Below are positions 16,070-24,963 of a DNA stretch of 64,000 nt, piece by piece. A program made the translations under genes and the position numbers. Where the stretch lies: positions 58,276-122,275 of the forward strand of contig NZ_QSBV01000005.1 in the NCBI RefSeq assembly GCF_003465825.1, in the 5' to 3' direction. Under the pieces are notes generated by a model. That model saw only the letters and a list, made by a program, of their open reading frames with translations, ran no database searches and was not told where the DNA came from. Within the stretch, counting starts at the first letter, position 1, and each line of letters begins with the position of its first letter. Source of the DNA: Collinsella sp. AF02-46-1. Its GTDB lineage: Bacteria > Actinomycetota > Coriobacteriia > Coriobacteriales > Coriobacteriaceae.

Positions 16070-18055
16070 ATGAAGCTCGCACTTGCACAGATCGATATGC
16101 GCCTGGGTGATATTGAGGGCATTTGCGGCCGCATCGAGGACCAGGCTCGCTTGGCCCATGAGCGCGGCACGCGTGTGCTGTGCGTTCCGGCCCCGCTCTT
16201 TATGGGTGCCATGCCGGTCAGCCTGGTGGGCGCTGCCGATTTTGAGCACGATATGCTGACGGGCCTGACGGGCGTTGCCGAGCGCATCCAAGAGCTCGAT
16301 ATGATCTGCATCGTGCCCGCTGCGGTTTCGTTTGAGGGCCAGCCCCTGCTTGACTATATGATGCTTAAGGATGGTCGCGTGGTGCCTGCGCGCGCAAGTA
16401 TTGCCCTGCAGCGCGGTGAGAACAACGACACACGTTGGGCACCGCCGGTGTTTGACGTGGACGGCGTGCGCATCGCCGTGGTGTTTGACCTGGATCGCGA
16501 GCTCGAGATGCTGCCGACCGGTGTCGACCTCATTGCCTATTTCCAGTTTAATGCGTTTGACATGACCAACCGCGAGACCGCCGCCATTGCCGCCGTTCGC
16601 AGCGGCGCCTACCGCAAGATCGCATCCAAGCGCAGCGTGTGGTTTGCCTGCATGGCGCCGGTCGGCGCCTATGACGAGTCGGTGTATACCGGCGGGTCGT
16701 TTGTGCTTGACGACTGCGGACGCGTGGTGGCCCAGGCGCCGTGTTTTGAAGAGAGTCTGCTGGTTCAGGAGATTCAGCGCGGCGTGATGCTCGATGCCCT
16801 GGAGGACCATGAGCTGCCCCAGTTTCGCTCCGAGGAGTGGCTGTGGCAGGCGCTGGTGCTTGCCGTGCGCGACAATGCCCGCGCCCGCGGTGCGTCGCGT
16901 GCCGTGGTGGCGCTCGAGGGCGATTTGCCGTCGTCCCTGTTGGCAGCGCTTGCCGTCGATGCCTTGGGTCCGCGTAATGTGATTGGCCTGGTGCTGGGGC
17001 GCAATCGCATCTTTACGCCGGCGCAGGAGGAAGCCGAGGCCGCCCGTTGTTCTGCTGTGCGCTCAATCGCCGAGCGCCTGCACATCCGCACCGTCGAGCG
17101 CGATGCGCCGGATGCGGCGCGCGTGCTCGACCGCGACGTGTCGGCGGGCGATGCCGAACGCCTGCGTTCGCGTGCGCTGGGCCTGATGCTCGAGGATACG
17201 GCGCTCGAGCTGGGCGCTATGGCGCTGAGCCCGCTTTCCAAGACCGAGTACGCGCTGGCGGCGCCCGCGCTGTCCGGCGGCTATCAGGGCGACTTTGCGC
17301 CCTTTGGCGACGTGTATCTGTCGACGCTCGAGTTTGTGGCACGCGTGCGCAACCGCGCCTCGGCCGTGGTGCCCCAAGAGCTCGTGACGCTCAACGCGGT
17401 GGAGGATTGCATGGATCGCGTGTTGGCGCAGGCGCTCTCGACGCTCGCCGGCCCGGTTGATATGCTCGATCGCGCGGCGCAGCTGCTGGGCGGGCTTGAG
17501 CCGGGCGAGGTCGATGGTGCGCTTGAGTCGCACGTGGACCGCAACCGTCCCTTTGACGATATCCCGATGGCCACCGGCAAGCCCGAGGCCTGCTCACTGC
17601 TGCTGATGCTTGTGCGCCAGGGCGAGGCTGCTCGTCGCATGCTGCCGACGGTGCCGATCGTCTCGGCCCGTTCGTTTGTCGAGCGCGCCTGGCCGTACAT
17701 GCTTGCGTGGTCCGATCTGGGGCTAAACGGTAAGGAGCGCATGACGGTTGATTCGCTGGCACGCGCCGAGGTGCGCCGCTTTGCCGACGACGACACGAGT
17801 GACCGTATGCGCGGCGAGATGATGGGCATATTGGGCGAGCTGTTGGGTATTTCGCCCGAGCAGATGGAAGAGCTGCGCTCCGAGGACGGCCAGCGCCGCC
17901 TGCACGAGGGTATGAAAAAGTTTGAGGGTGAGGTCCAGGACGCCATCGAAAAGATGATGGGCGGCCAGGGCGGACCGCAGGGCGGGGCCCAGGGTGGTCC
18001 GATGCCGCATCCGCCGGTTGATCCCCGACAGTTTCCGTTCTTTAGCCAGAACTAG
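16070..18055 (+). CDS. NAD-synthetase-like protein, both active sites degenerate
   Basis: 661 residues with the architecture of glutamine-dependent NAD+ synthetase: an N-terminal nitrilase-type amidase (MKLALAQIDMRLGDIEGI at the start), then an NadE-type ATP-pyrophosphatase (about 275-560) that still shows LAALAVDALG, LSPLSKTEYAL and GDFAPFGDVY. The catalytic residues are gone. The amidase Glu is Ala in VPAPLFMG, the Lys position is Ala, and the Cys of the ICED motif is Phe in AVVFDLD. The ATP-binding SGGxDS loop reads EGDLPSS. A Gly/Gln/Pro-rich tail follows at about 625-661. It is probably a paralogue with a structural or regulatory role and not a working NAD synthetase. It lies just upstream of ruvCAB on the same strand but is separated from it by a dyad and a new promoter. 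Confidence 0.75.
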   Translation: MKLALAQIDMRLGDIEGICGRIEDQARLAHERGTRVLCVPAPLFMGAMPVSLVGAADFEHDMLTGLTGVAERIQELDMICIVPAAVSFEGQPLLDYMMLKDGRVVPARASIALQRGENNDTRWAPPVFDVDGVRIAVVFDLDRELEMLPTGVDLIAYFQFNAFDMTNRETAAIAAVRSGAYRKIASKRSVWFACMAPVGAYDESVYTGGSFVLDDCGRVVAQAPCFEESLLVQEIQRGVMLDALEDHELPQFRSEEWLWQALVLAVRDNARARGASRAVVALEGDLPSSLLAALAVDALGPRNVIGLVLGRNRIFTPAQEEAEAARCSAVRSIAERLHIRTVERDAPDAARVLDRDVSAGDAERLRSRALGLMLEDTALELGAMALSPLSKTEYALAAPALSGGYQGDFAPFGDVYLSTLEFVARVRNRASAVVPQELVTLNAVEDCMDRVLAQALSTLAGPVDMLDRAAQLLGGLEPGEVDGALESHVDRNRPFDDIPMATGKPEACSLLLMLVRQGEAARRMLPTVPIVSARSFVERAWPYMLAWSDLGLNGKERMTVDSLARAEVRRFADDDTSDRMRGEMMGILGELLGISPEQMEELRSEDGQRRLHEGMKKFEGEVQDAIEKMMGGQGGPQGGAQGGPMPHPPVDPRQFPFFSQN

Positions 18056-18106
18056 GGCAGACGGAAACATTGCGGGAGGGATTCTCTCGCACACATTGCT
18101 TCTGCC
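18056..18106. repeat. Imperfect dyad after the NadE-like gene
   Basis: GGCAGACGGAAACATTGCGG and CGCACACATTGCTTCTGCC face each other around GATTCT, starting on the base after the stop codon. Pairing is interrupted and no T-run follows. It is either a weak terminator or another member of the post-stop palindromes of this window. Confidence 0.45.
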
Positions 18107-18144
18107 GAATCAATCTTGCATTAAGTACTTTGGCCCCGTTGTGT

Positions 18145-18164
18145 TATTCTAGAACAGACGTTCG
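18145..18164 (+). promoter_or_regulatory. SOS (LexA) box overlapping the ruvCAB promoter
   Basis: GAAC-AGAC-GTTC at 18152-18163 is an exact GAAC-N4-GTTC operator of the Gram-positive LexA/DinR type. It directly abuts a -10-like TATTCT (18145-18150). It is 56 bases before the ruvC start. LexA bound here would block RNA polymerase. ruv genes are known LexA targets in several bacteria. Confidence 0.7.
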
Positions 18165-18219
18165 TGAATAGTGCGCGGGGCCTTGCCTTGCGCTGTGCTT
18201 GTGGCGAGGGGAGGTCGGC

Positions 18220-18741
18220 TTGGTTATCTTGGGTATCGACCCTGGTTTGGCCCATACGGGCTGGGGGATTATCGAGGAGCGGCGTGGCGAGGTTCGCTGC
18301 CGTGCCTACGGTTGTATCGAGACCAGCGCGGGCAGCCCGCTCGCGGTGCGCCTGTCGCATATCGCCCGCGACCTCAAGGGCGTCGTCGAACGCTACCGTC
18401 CCGATACCGCGGCTATCGAGAGCATCTACTTTGGCGCTAACGTCCGCTCGGCCATCCCCACGGCGCATGCCCGCGGTGCCGCGCTCGTGGCGCTTTCGGA
18501 GTGCGCGCTCGAGATTGGCGAATACACGCCCATGCAGATCAAACAGGCCGTGGTGGGCACGGGCGCTGCAGATAAACGGCAGGTTGCCTACATGGTGCGC
18601 ACGCTCACGCAGCTCGATCACGACCCACACCCAGACCACGCCGCCGATGCCCTGGCCTGCGCCATCTGTCACGTTAACCTAAGCCGCACCCGGGCGCTTA
18701 CCGGCGGCGAGTTCTATCAACAGAGAGGAACCGGATACTGA
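18220..18741 (+). CDS. ruvC: Crossover junction endodeoxyribonuclease RuvC
   Basis: 173-residue Holliday-junction resolvase that cuts junctions moved by RuvAB. The RNase-H-like active site is visible: D7 in GIDPGLAHTGWG, E67 in AAIESIYFGAN, and the HPDHAADALA end carrying the last acidic residues. I take TTG 18220 as start: GGGGAGGT ends 5 bases upstream, and the protein then begins LVILGIDPG as in the family. A TTG at 18199 is in frame but has no ribosome site. The stop codon overlaps the ruvA ATG by one base. Confidence 0.9.
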   Translation: MVILGIDPGLAHTGWGIIEERRGEVRCRAYGCIETSAGSPLAVRLSHIARDLKGVVERYRPDTAAIESIYFGANVRSAIPTAHARGAALVALSECALEIGEYTPMQIKQAVVGTGAADKRQVAYMVRTLTQLDHDPHPDHAADALACAICHVNLSRTRALTGGEFYQQRGTGY

Positions 18742-19361
18742 TGATCTCCCAGCTCCATGGAACGCTTGTCGAGGCCACGATGAGCTCGGCCGTCGTCGAT
18801 GTATCGGGCGTAGGCTTTGAGCTTGGCATATCTGGCAGCACTGCTGCCACGCTGCCCACGCCCGGCGGTGAGGTTCGCCTCTATACCCGCATGCAGGTCC
18901 GTGAGGACGCCATGACGCTCTTTGGCTTTGCCTCCAAGGACGAGCGCACGATGTTCGATCGACTCGTTTCCGTCTCGGGCGTCGGCCCGCGCCTGGCGCT
19001 TGCCGTGCTTTCCACCTATACCGTGGGACAGCTGTATTCCCTGGTAATGGCCGAGGATGACAGGGGCATGGCCAAGGTGCCCGGTGTGGGTAAAAAGACT
19101 GCCCAGCGCCTCATCTTGGAGCTCAAGAGTACCTTTGCCAAGGACAAGGGCTTTGTTCCGGTCGACGTAATTCCCGGTCAGGTTGCGATGCCGGTTCCCG
19201 CCGCCGCTCCCTCGGCAATCGATGATGCCCGCGCGGCGCTCCTTTCCATGGGCTTTAGCCCGCAGGAGACCGAGGTTGCCCTGAGCGGGTATGATGGGCA
19301 GGATATGCGTGTCGAGGATCTGCTCGGCGCGGCGCTTAAGCGACTCGGAATGGATGCGTGA
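18741..19361 (+). CDS. ruvA: Holliday junction branch migration protein RuvA
   Basis: 206 residues. RuvA tetramers bind the four-way junction and load RuvB. The order is OB-fold domain I ([20 protein letters not shown]), helix-hairpin-helix domain II ([17 protein letters not shown] and [19 protein letters not shown]), and a flexible linker ending in domain III ([19 protein letters not shown]), the RuvB contact. It overlaps ruvC and ruvB by one base each, so the three are translated together under the SOS box upstream of ruvC. Confidence 0.95.
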   Translation: MISQLHGTLVEATMSSAVVDVSGVGFELGISGSTAATLPTPGGEVRLYTRMQVREDAMTLFGFASKDERTMFDRLVSVSGVGPRLALAVLSTYTVGQLYSLVMAEDDRGMAKVPGVGKKTAQRLILELKSTFAKDKGFVPVDVIPGQVAMPVPAAAPSAIDDARAALLSMGFSPQETEVALSGYDGQDMRVEDLLGAALKRLGMDA

Positions 19362-20428
19362 TGTGGGAAGCCGATGACTCTCAGGACCTGTGGGCGACGC
19401 CCGGCAGCTCGCCGGCGGCATCCATGGCGCACGGTGAGCGTATGGTGGGCTCGGAGCTGACGCCCGAAGACCTCGATGTCGACCGTACCCTGCGTCCCCA
19501 GCGCCTGGACGACTACTGCGGTCAGGAGCATATCAAGCAGAGCCTTCGCGTGCTGATCGAGGCGGCGCAGAGCCGTGGCGAGACGCTCGACCACGTGATC
19601 TTCTCGGGCCCTCCGGGCCTGGGCAAGACCACGCTGGCCACCGTTATCGCCAACGAGCTGGGCGCTCAGATCAAGACGACGAGCGGTCCGGCCATCGCGC
19701 GTACCGGCGACCTCGCGGCTATCCTCACCAACCTGCAGCCGGGTGACGTGCTGTTTATCGACGAGATCCACCGTCTTAACCGCTCGGTCGAGGAAGTCCT
19801 GTATCCCGCTATGGAGGACTTTGCGCTCGATATCGTGATCGGTAAAGGTCCGGCCGCTCGCTCGATTCGCCTGGATATCCCTAAGTTTACGCTGGTGGCG
19901 GCAACGACCCGCTCGGGTATGCTAACCGGCCCGCTGCGCGATCGCTTTGGCATCTCGTATCGCCTGGACTACTACACGGTCGAGGAGCTCGCCCAGATCG
20001 TGACGCGCTCGGCGACCATCTTGGGCGTGACGATAGACCATCCGAGCGCGCTCGAGATCGGCTCGCGCTCGCGTGGCACGCCGCGCTTGGCCAACCGTCT
20101 GCTCAAGCGCGTGCGCGACTACGCGCAGGTGCGCGGCAACGGTCCTATTGAGCTTGATATTTGCCGTCAGGCACTCGAGTTCTTCGAGATTGATGAGCTT
20201 GGTCTGGACTGGATGGACATTCGTATCTTGGAGACGCTTGCCAAGACGTTCTCTGGTCGTGCCGTGGGTTTGACGACCCTTGCCAGCGCGGTGGGCGAGG
20301 ACCCGGGTACGCTCGAGGATGTCTATGAGCCCTACCTGCTGCAGTGCGGCTTGATGATTCGCACGCCCCAGGGCCGTCAGGCAACCTTGCGCACCTTTGA
20401 GCACTTGGGCATCGAGCCAGCCGTTTAG
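19361..20428 (+). CDS. ruvB: Holliday junction branch migration ATPase RuvB
   Basis: 355-residue AAA+ motor of branch migration. Motifs: [20 protein letters not shown] (Walker A), [12 protein letters not shown] (Walker B), [18 protein letters not shown] (sensor I and arginine finger region), and a C-terminal winged helix ([20 protein letters not shown]). A GTG at 19358 is in frame just before ATG 19361; I use ATG because it overlaps the ruvA stop in the usual way. Last gene of the operon. Confidence 0.95.
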   Translation: MWEADDSQDLWATPGSSPAASMAHGERMVGSELTPEDLDVDRTLRPQRLDDYCGQEHIKQSLRVLIEAAQSRGETLDHVIFSGPPGLGKTTLATVIANELGAQIKTTSGPAIARTGDLAAILTNLQPGDVLFIDEIHRLNRSVEEVLYPAMEDFALDIVIGKGPAARSIRLDIPKFTLVAATTRSGMLTGPLRDRFGISYRLDYYTVEELAQIVTRSATILGVTIDHPSALEIGSRSRGTPRLANRLLKRVRDYAQVRGNGPIELDICRQALEFFEIDELGLDWMDIRILETLAKTFSGRAVGLTTLASAVGEDPGTLEDVYEPYLLQCGLMIRTPQGRQATLRTFEHLGIEPAV

Positions 20429-20574
20429 AGGCGGGTTTGTTTTGGCTGGTCTGTAAGCTATCGCTGAGCATTGGATAAACATATCGCCATTCATCGGTTA
20501 CGGGTGTTTTACTATTGCGCGCCCGTGCTATGCTGAAACGGTCTTTTTCTCATTCGGTAACGAAAGGACCGCCC

Positions 20575-22242
20575 ATGCCTACTGACATCGAAATCGCACG
20601 TTCCGTCACGCCGCTGCCCATTACCGAGGTGGCTAAGAACGCCGGCGTCGACGTAAAGCACCTGATTCCGTATGGCTTCGACAAGGCTAAGGTTGACTAT
20701 TCACTGCTCAACGAGCCGACCGATCACCAGGCCAAGCTCGTCCTCGTGACCGCTATCAATCCCACGCCCGCCGGCGAGGGCAAGACCACCACGACTATCG
20801 GTCTGGCCGATGGTCTGCGCCGTCGCGGCGTCAAGAGCGCTGTGGCCCTGCGTGAGCCTTCGCTCGGTCCCGTCTTTGGCGTGAAGGGCGGTGCCGCCGG
20901 TGGCGGTTGGGCCCAGGTCATCCCCATGGAGGATATCAACCTGCACTTTACCGGCGACTTCCATGCTATTGGCGCCGCCAATAACCTGCTGGCCGCCATG
21001 CTCGACAACCATATTCAGCAAGGCAACCAGCTCGGTATCGATGTTAAGCGCATCACCTGGAAGCGCGTCGTCGACATGAACGACCGCCAGCTGCGCCACG
21101 TTATCGACGGCATTGGCGGCAAGGCCCAGGGCGTGCCGCGCGAGGACGGCTTCGATATCACCGTTGCCTCCGAGGTCATGGCAATCCTGTGCCTGTCCAC
21201 GAGCATCAACGACCTCAAGGAGCGCCTGGGCGAGATCGTCGTCGGCTACAGCTTTGCCGGCGAGCCCGTCCGCGCCCGCGACCTCAAGGCTCAGGGCGCC
21301 ATGGCTGCGCTGCTTAAGGATGCGCTCAAGCCCAACCTGGTTCAGACACTCGAGGGCACGCCCGCGTTTGTCCACGGCGGCCCCTTCGCCAACATCGCTC
21401 ACGGCTGCAACTCCATCATGGCTACGCGCATGGCCATGCGCTTTGGCGATGTCGCCATTACCGAGGCCGGCTTTGGCGCCGATCTGGGTGCCGAGAAGTT
21501 CCTCGACATCAAGTGCCGCATGACGGGCGTTCGCCCCAGCGCCGTCGTGATTGTCGCCACCGCCCGTGCGCTTAAGTACAACGGCGGCGTTGCCAAGGCC
21601 GATCTTAACGAGGAGAACCTCGAGGCCCTCAAGGCCGGCATGCCCAACCTGCTGCGCCACGTTGACAATATCCAGAGCGTCTATGGTCTGCCCTGCGTGG
21701 TCGCCATCAACCGCTTCCCGACGGACACCGAGGCCGAGCTTGCGCTCATCGAGTCCGAGTGCCAGAAGCTCGGCGTCAACGTTAAGCTTTCCGAGGTCTG
21801 GGCCAAGGGCGGCGAGGGCGCGCTCGACCTGGCCGATGAGGTCATGCGCCTGATTGAGCAGCCGAGCGAGCTCAAGTTTGCCTACGAGGACGGTGTCGAT
21901 GTGGCCGACGCCCTCGAGGCCGTCGCCACCAAGGTTTACCGCGCCGATGGTGTCGACTTTACGCCGGCTGCCAAGCGTCAGCTCGCCGAGCTGCGCGAGA
22001 ACGGCTTTGGCAACCTGCCGGTATGCGTCGCCAAGACGCAGTACAGCTTTAGCGACAACGCCAAGGCCCTGGGCGCTCCCGAGAATTTCCGCATCACGGT
22101 GCGCGAGCTCAAGGTTTCTGCCGGTGCTCACTTTGTGGTCGCGCTGACCGGCAGCGTTCTGACCATGCCGGGCCTGCCCAAGGTTCCCGCGGCCGAGAAC
22201 ATCGACGTCGACAACGACGGCAACATCACCGGCCTGTTCTAA
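20575..22242 (+). CDS. fhs: Formate-tetrahydrofolate ligase
   Basis: 555-residue ATP-dependent ligase making 10-formyl-THF from formate and THF. This is the entry of formate into one-carbon metabolism and the first folate step of the Wood-Ljungdahl methyl branch. The P-loop [14 protein letters not shown] is at about 63-76, followed by [19 protein letters not shown] and the family signature [15 protein letters not shown]. Length is the family norm of about 556. Start at ATG 20575 (AACGAAAGGA upstream), so the longer frame from 20515 is excluded. It is transcribed alone. Its downstream partners FchA and FolD are encoded 11 kb away at 33.9-35.4 kb. Confidence 0.95.
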   Translation: MPTDIEIARSVTPLPITEVAKNAGVDVKHLIPYGFDKAKVDYSLLNEPTDHQAKLVLVTAINPTPAGEGKTTTTIGLADGLRRRGVKSAVALREPSLGPVFGVKGGAAGGGWAQVIPMEDINLHFTGDFHAIGAANNLLAAMLDNHIQQGNQLGIDVKRITWKRVVDMNDRQLRHVIDGIGGKAQGVPREDGFDITVASEVMAILCLSTSINDLKERLGEIVVGYSFAGEPVRARDLKAQGAMAALLKDALKPNLVQTLEGTPAFVHGGPFANIAHGCNSIMATRMAMRFGDVAITEAGFGADLGAEKFLDIKCRMTGVRPSAVVIVATARALKYNGGVAKADLNEENLEALKAGMPNLLRHVDNIQSVYGLPCVVAINRFPTDTEAELALIESECQKLGVNVKLSEVWAKGGEGALDLADEVMRLIEQPSELKFAYEDGVDVADALEAVATKVYRADGVDFTPAAKRQLAELRENGFGNLPVCVAKTQYSFSDNAKALGAPENFRITVRELKVSAGAHFVVALTGSVLTMPGLPKVPAAENIDVDNDGNITGLF

Positions 22243-22267
22243 GCCTGCTGCTTATAGCCGCTTGCCC

Positions 22268-22304
22268 GCCCCGCCGCGCCCACCAAGGTCCGGCGGGGCT
22301 TTTT
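22268..22304 (+). terminator. Terminator of fhs
   Basis: Perfect 9-bp stem GCCCCGCCG / CGGCGGGGC followed by TTTTT. Confidence 0.9.
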
Positions 22305-22422
22305 GATCCTTAGGCACGCGCATGTCTTGTAGATACCGACGGCCTTTGCCCATCATAGGCTTTTGCGCGGGTAGAATGCATGGATAACTTGATGCTTACA
22401 GGCGACGGAAAGGAAACGTTGC

Positions 22423-23409
22423 ATGGACCAGGACAAGACGACCGTGATGGGCGGATATGGTTCCGCGCAGGCTGACGATAGCGCCGATGCGACCCGCGTT
22501 GTTCCCAACCCCGGTTATACCGACCCCGCCGCGACGCAGCCTTCTGCCGAACCCACACAGGTTATGGGCTATGGCGATACACCGCGGGATCCATTTGATT
22601 ATGCACCGCAGGACCCGTATGGCAATGCGACGCCGGACCCGTATGGCAATGCGGCGACAGATACTTATAACAACCTGCCGCAAAATCCCATTCCGCAGCC
22701 TCAACAGACGACGTATATGCCGCGCACGGCACAGGCCCAGCCTCGATATGAATCGCGCGATCCGTATGCGCGCCAACCCTATCGCGAGTATCCCAAGTCG
22801 ATTCCGCAATATGGCGAGGACGAGGAAGAGACGCCGTCGCGTTCGTCGAGTGTGATCAAGAAGATTCTCATTGTGCTGGCGATTTTCTTTGCCCTCTCGA
22901 TTGTGTTTGCCATCGTGTCGGGCATGCTCAACAGGCGAGGGAGTTCAACGGCCGATACCACTGCCGAGCAAACCGAGTCCGCCTCGTCTAGCACCGTCGA
23001 TCTGAGCGATATCCCGGGGCAGTACTGGTCCAACGCCAAGAAGCTCCTCAAGTCGCGCGGCGCCGATCTTTCGAATGCTGTGATTCTGACTGACGACGGC
23101 TCGACGCCTGTTGTAGATGCCAACTGGGTTGTTACTTCTGCCTACTATAACGACAACGGTAACCTCGAAATTCAACTCACGCACAAGAACAGCTCGGGCA
23201 ACTCATCCGACGGCCAAAGCGGCACCGACAATTCGAGCTCCAACACGCTGGAGGACCTGAGCAACAAGGCGCAGGAGTTAGGAGACAAGGCGCAAGAGCT
23301 GGGCGATACGGCTCAGAACCTCGGCGATACTGCTCAGAATCTGGGCGATATGGCTACCAATGCCTGGAACGCGCTGCAAAACGGCATTTCGGGCGCACAG
23401 GGAAACTAG
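22423..23409 (+). CDS. Single-pass membrane protein, PASTA-like extracellular domain
   Basis: 328 residues, not recognised as a named family. Residues 1-140 are a Pro/Gln/Tyr/Asp-rich cytoplasmic-type region with a short duplication (DPYGNATPDPYGNAATD). One membrane helix lies at about 146-168 (ILIVLAIFFALSIVFAIVSG). The outside part has a compact domain (IPGQYWSNAKKLLKSRGA ... NWVVTSAYYNDNG) that resembles a PASTA-like fold. It is followed by a Ser/Asn linker and a C-terminal heptad-like repeat: AQELGD twice, then AQNLGD twice. The ATG has GGAAA upstream. A role in envelope sensing or cell-wall binding is possible; this is inference only. It converges with the next gene on a shared terminator. 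Confidence 0.6.
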   Translation: MDQDKTTVMGGYGSAQADDSADATRVVPNPGYTDPAATQPSAEPTQVMGYGDTPRDPFDYAPQDPYGNATPDPYGNAATDTYNNLPQNPIPQPQQTTYMPRTAQAQPRYESRDPYARQPYREYPKSIPQYGEDEEETPSRSSSVIKKILIVLAIFFALSIVFAIVSGMLNRRGSSTADTTAEQTESASSSTVDLSDIPGQYWSNAKKLLKSRGADLSNAVILTDDGSTPVVDANWVVTSAYYNDNGNLEIQLTHKNSSGNSSDGQSGTDNSSSNTLEDLSNKAQELGDKAQELGDTAQNLGDTAQNLGDMATNAWNALQNGISGAQGN

Positions 23410-23443
23410 CGGTCGAGCGGCTAGAGCCTTAGCGGTGCAAACA

Positions 23444-23511
23444 AAAACGGGACGCAGGATCGCGTGACCGGGCGCATAGGCGCGTTGGTCGGCGGTCCTG
23501 CGTCCCGTTTT
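23444..23511. terminator. Bidirectional terminator
   Basis: Perfect 16-bp stem AAAACGGGACGCAGGA / TCCTGCGTCCCGTTTT between two convergent genes; A- and T-runs on both ends serve both strands. Confidence 0.9.
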
Positions 23512-23519
23512 GCTGTCGA

Positions 23520-24701
23520 TTACAGCTGCTCTGCCGGACGCTCGGGCGAGCTAAAGCCGGAGTCAAACGTGACGACGCATGACGCATCGGGCCGGCGCTC
23601 GTGCACGATGCGCGTGACGAGCTCCAGCAGTTCCTCGTCGGATATGTCAAAGCCGTCGGGACGCACCAGGTCAAACGAAACAAAGCCGTCGTGCTCATGC
23701 AAGTCGTGGATGGAAAGCGCTGGGTCGATTTGCGCTACGCCGCGCTTGACCCAGCCGCGCAGGTCGTCACCGGTTGTTGCAATGGGGTCGCAGTGCAGCG
23801 TAATGCCAATGCCCATCTGGCGTTTGATGTCGTGTTCGATGGTGTCCAGGATCTCGTGGTGCTCAAAGGCATCGCCCTCGCCGGGCATTTCCACGTGTGC
23901 GCTGGCAAACTGGCGGCCGGGGCCGTAGTCGTGCACCATGAGGTCGTGTGTGCCCAAGACCTGGGGGTACGACATAATCCTGTCGCGGATTTCCTGGACG
24001 AGCTTGGGGTCGGGCGCTTGTCCCAACAGCGGGCTGATGGCGTCGCGCACCAGGCCCATGCCGCTGATGCAAATGAAGATGCCCACGCCCAGGCCCGCCC
24101 AGCCGTCGAGGTCAAAGCCTGTCGCTTGCGAAATAAGCGCCGCCACCAAAACCGAGCCCGAGGTGATGACGTCATTCTTGGAGTCCTGCGCCGTGGCAAT
24201 GAGCGTCTCTGAGTCGATGCGGACGCCCAGCGTGCGGTTGAACGCGGCCATCCAGAGCTTGACGAGCATGGACGTAGCCAGTGCCGCAAGGGAAACGAGC
24301 GTGTAAGCGGTGGGGGAGGGCTTGATGATCTTGGTGACCGACTCCAGGATCAGATTGATGCCGACGGCGCAAACCAGGACGGCGACAAACAAGCCGGCGA
24401 GGTACTCGTAGCGGCCGTGGCCGTAGGGGTGGCCTTCGTCGGCCGGGCGGCTGGCAAGGCGGAACCCAAGCAGGCTCACGATGTTGCTCGAGGCGTCGGA
24501 GAGATTGTTGAAGGCGTCGGCGATGAGCGAGACAGAGCCGGCGAGCAGGCCCGCGACGCCCTTGGCCAAGCACAGGGTGATGTTGAGGCCGATGCAGATG
24601 AGGCTTGCGGCAAAACCCGCGTTGGTGCGGCAGGAGGTATCGACCGGCTCGCTTTCGCTGCCGGGAACAAGCGTACGTACCAGCCGATTTACAAATAGCA
24701 T
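23520..24701 (-). CDS. Cation diffusion facilitator (CDF) family transporter
   Basis: 393-residue proton-coupled divalent metal efflux protein. The membrane part has the CDF metal-site helices: SVSLIADAFNNLSDASSNIV in TM2 and ATAQDSKNDVITSGSVL in TM5, with the RPADEGHPYGHGRYEYLA loop between TM2 and TM3. The cytoplasmic C-terminal domain (VHDYGPGRQFASAHVEMPG) is followed by about 80 further residues with several acidic/His pairs, longer than the minimal family. Start set at ATG 24701, where GTGAGGA sits 8 bases upstream. The frame stays open to 24890, but that part is low-complexity and lacks a ribosome site. The metal (Mn, Zn, Fe or Co) cannot be told. Confidence 0.85.
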   Translation of the reverse strand: MLFVNRLVRTLVPGSESEPVDTSCRTNAGFAASLICIGLNITLCLAKGVAGLLAGSVSLIADAFNNLSDASSNIVSLLGFRLASRPADEGHPYGHGRYEYLAGLFVAVLVCAVGINLILESVTKIIKPSPTAYTLVSLAALATSMLVKLWMAAFNRTLGVRIDSETLIATAQDSKNDVITSGSVLVAALISQATGFDLDGWAGLGVGIFICISGMGLVRDAISPLLGQAPDPKLVQEIRDRIMSYPQVLGTHDLMVHDYGPGRQFASAHVEMPGEGDAFEHHEILDTIEHDIKRQMGIGITLHCDPIATTGDDLRGWVKRGVAQIDPALSIHDLHEHDGFVSFDLVRPDGFDISDEELLELVTRIVHERRPDASCVVTFDSGFSSPERPAEQL

Positions 24702-24963
24702 AACGATCGTCCTCACAATCATGTTTAAGGGGATAGTGTAGCTCGCATGGGCGCACCGTGCACCGGTGCTCAGAAAATGCAGCAATGGTCTGCCCGCGCT
24801 AACGGGTGCGAGGCGGAGGGGGACGACTGCCCGCGCGCCTTCGAGTTCACTGCGCCTTCCCGTCCGACCGGGTGCTCCATTTTGGGCCACATGGGTATGG
24901 GCATGTGCTTACCTGCCCGACATACTTAATGTCGACAGCCCCTGTGCAAAGGAGGACGTATCC

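Noticed and set aside
18199..18219. Upstream TTG start for RuvC
   Set aside because: No Shine-Dalgarno; TTG 18220 is well spaced from GGGGAGGT and gives the conserved N-terminus.
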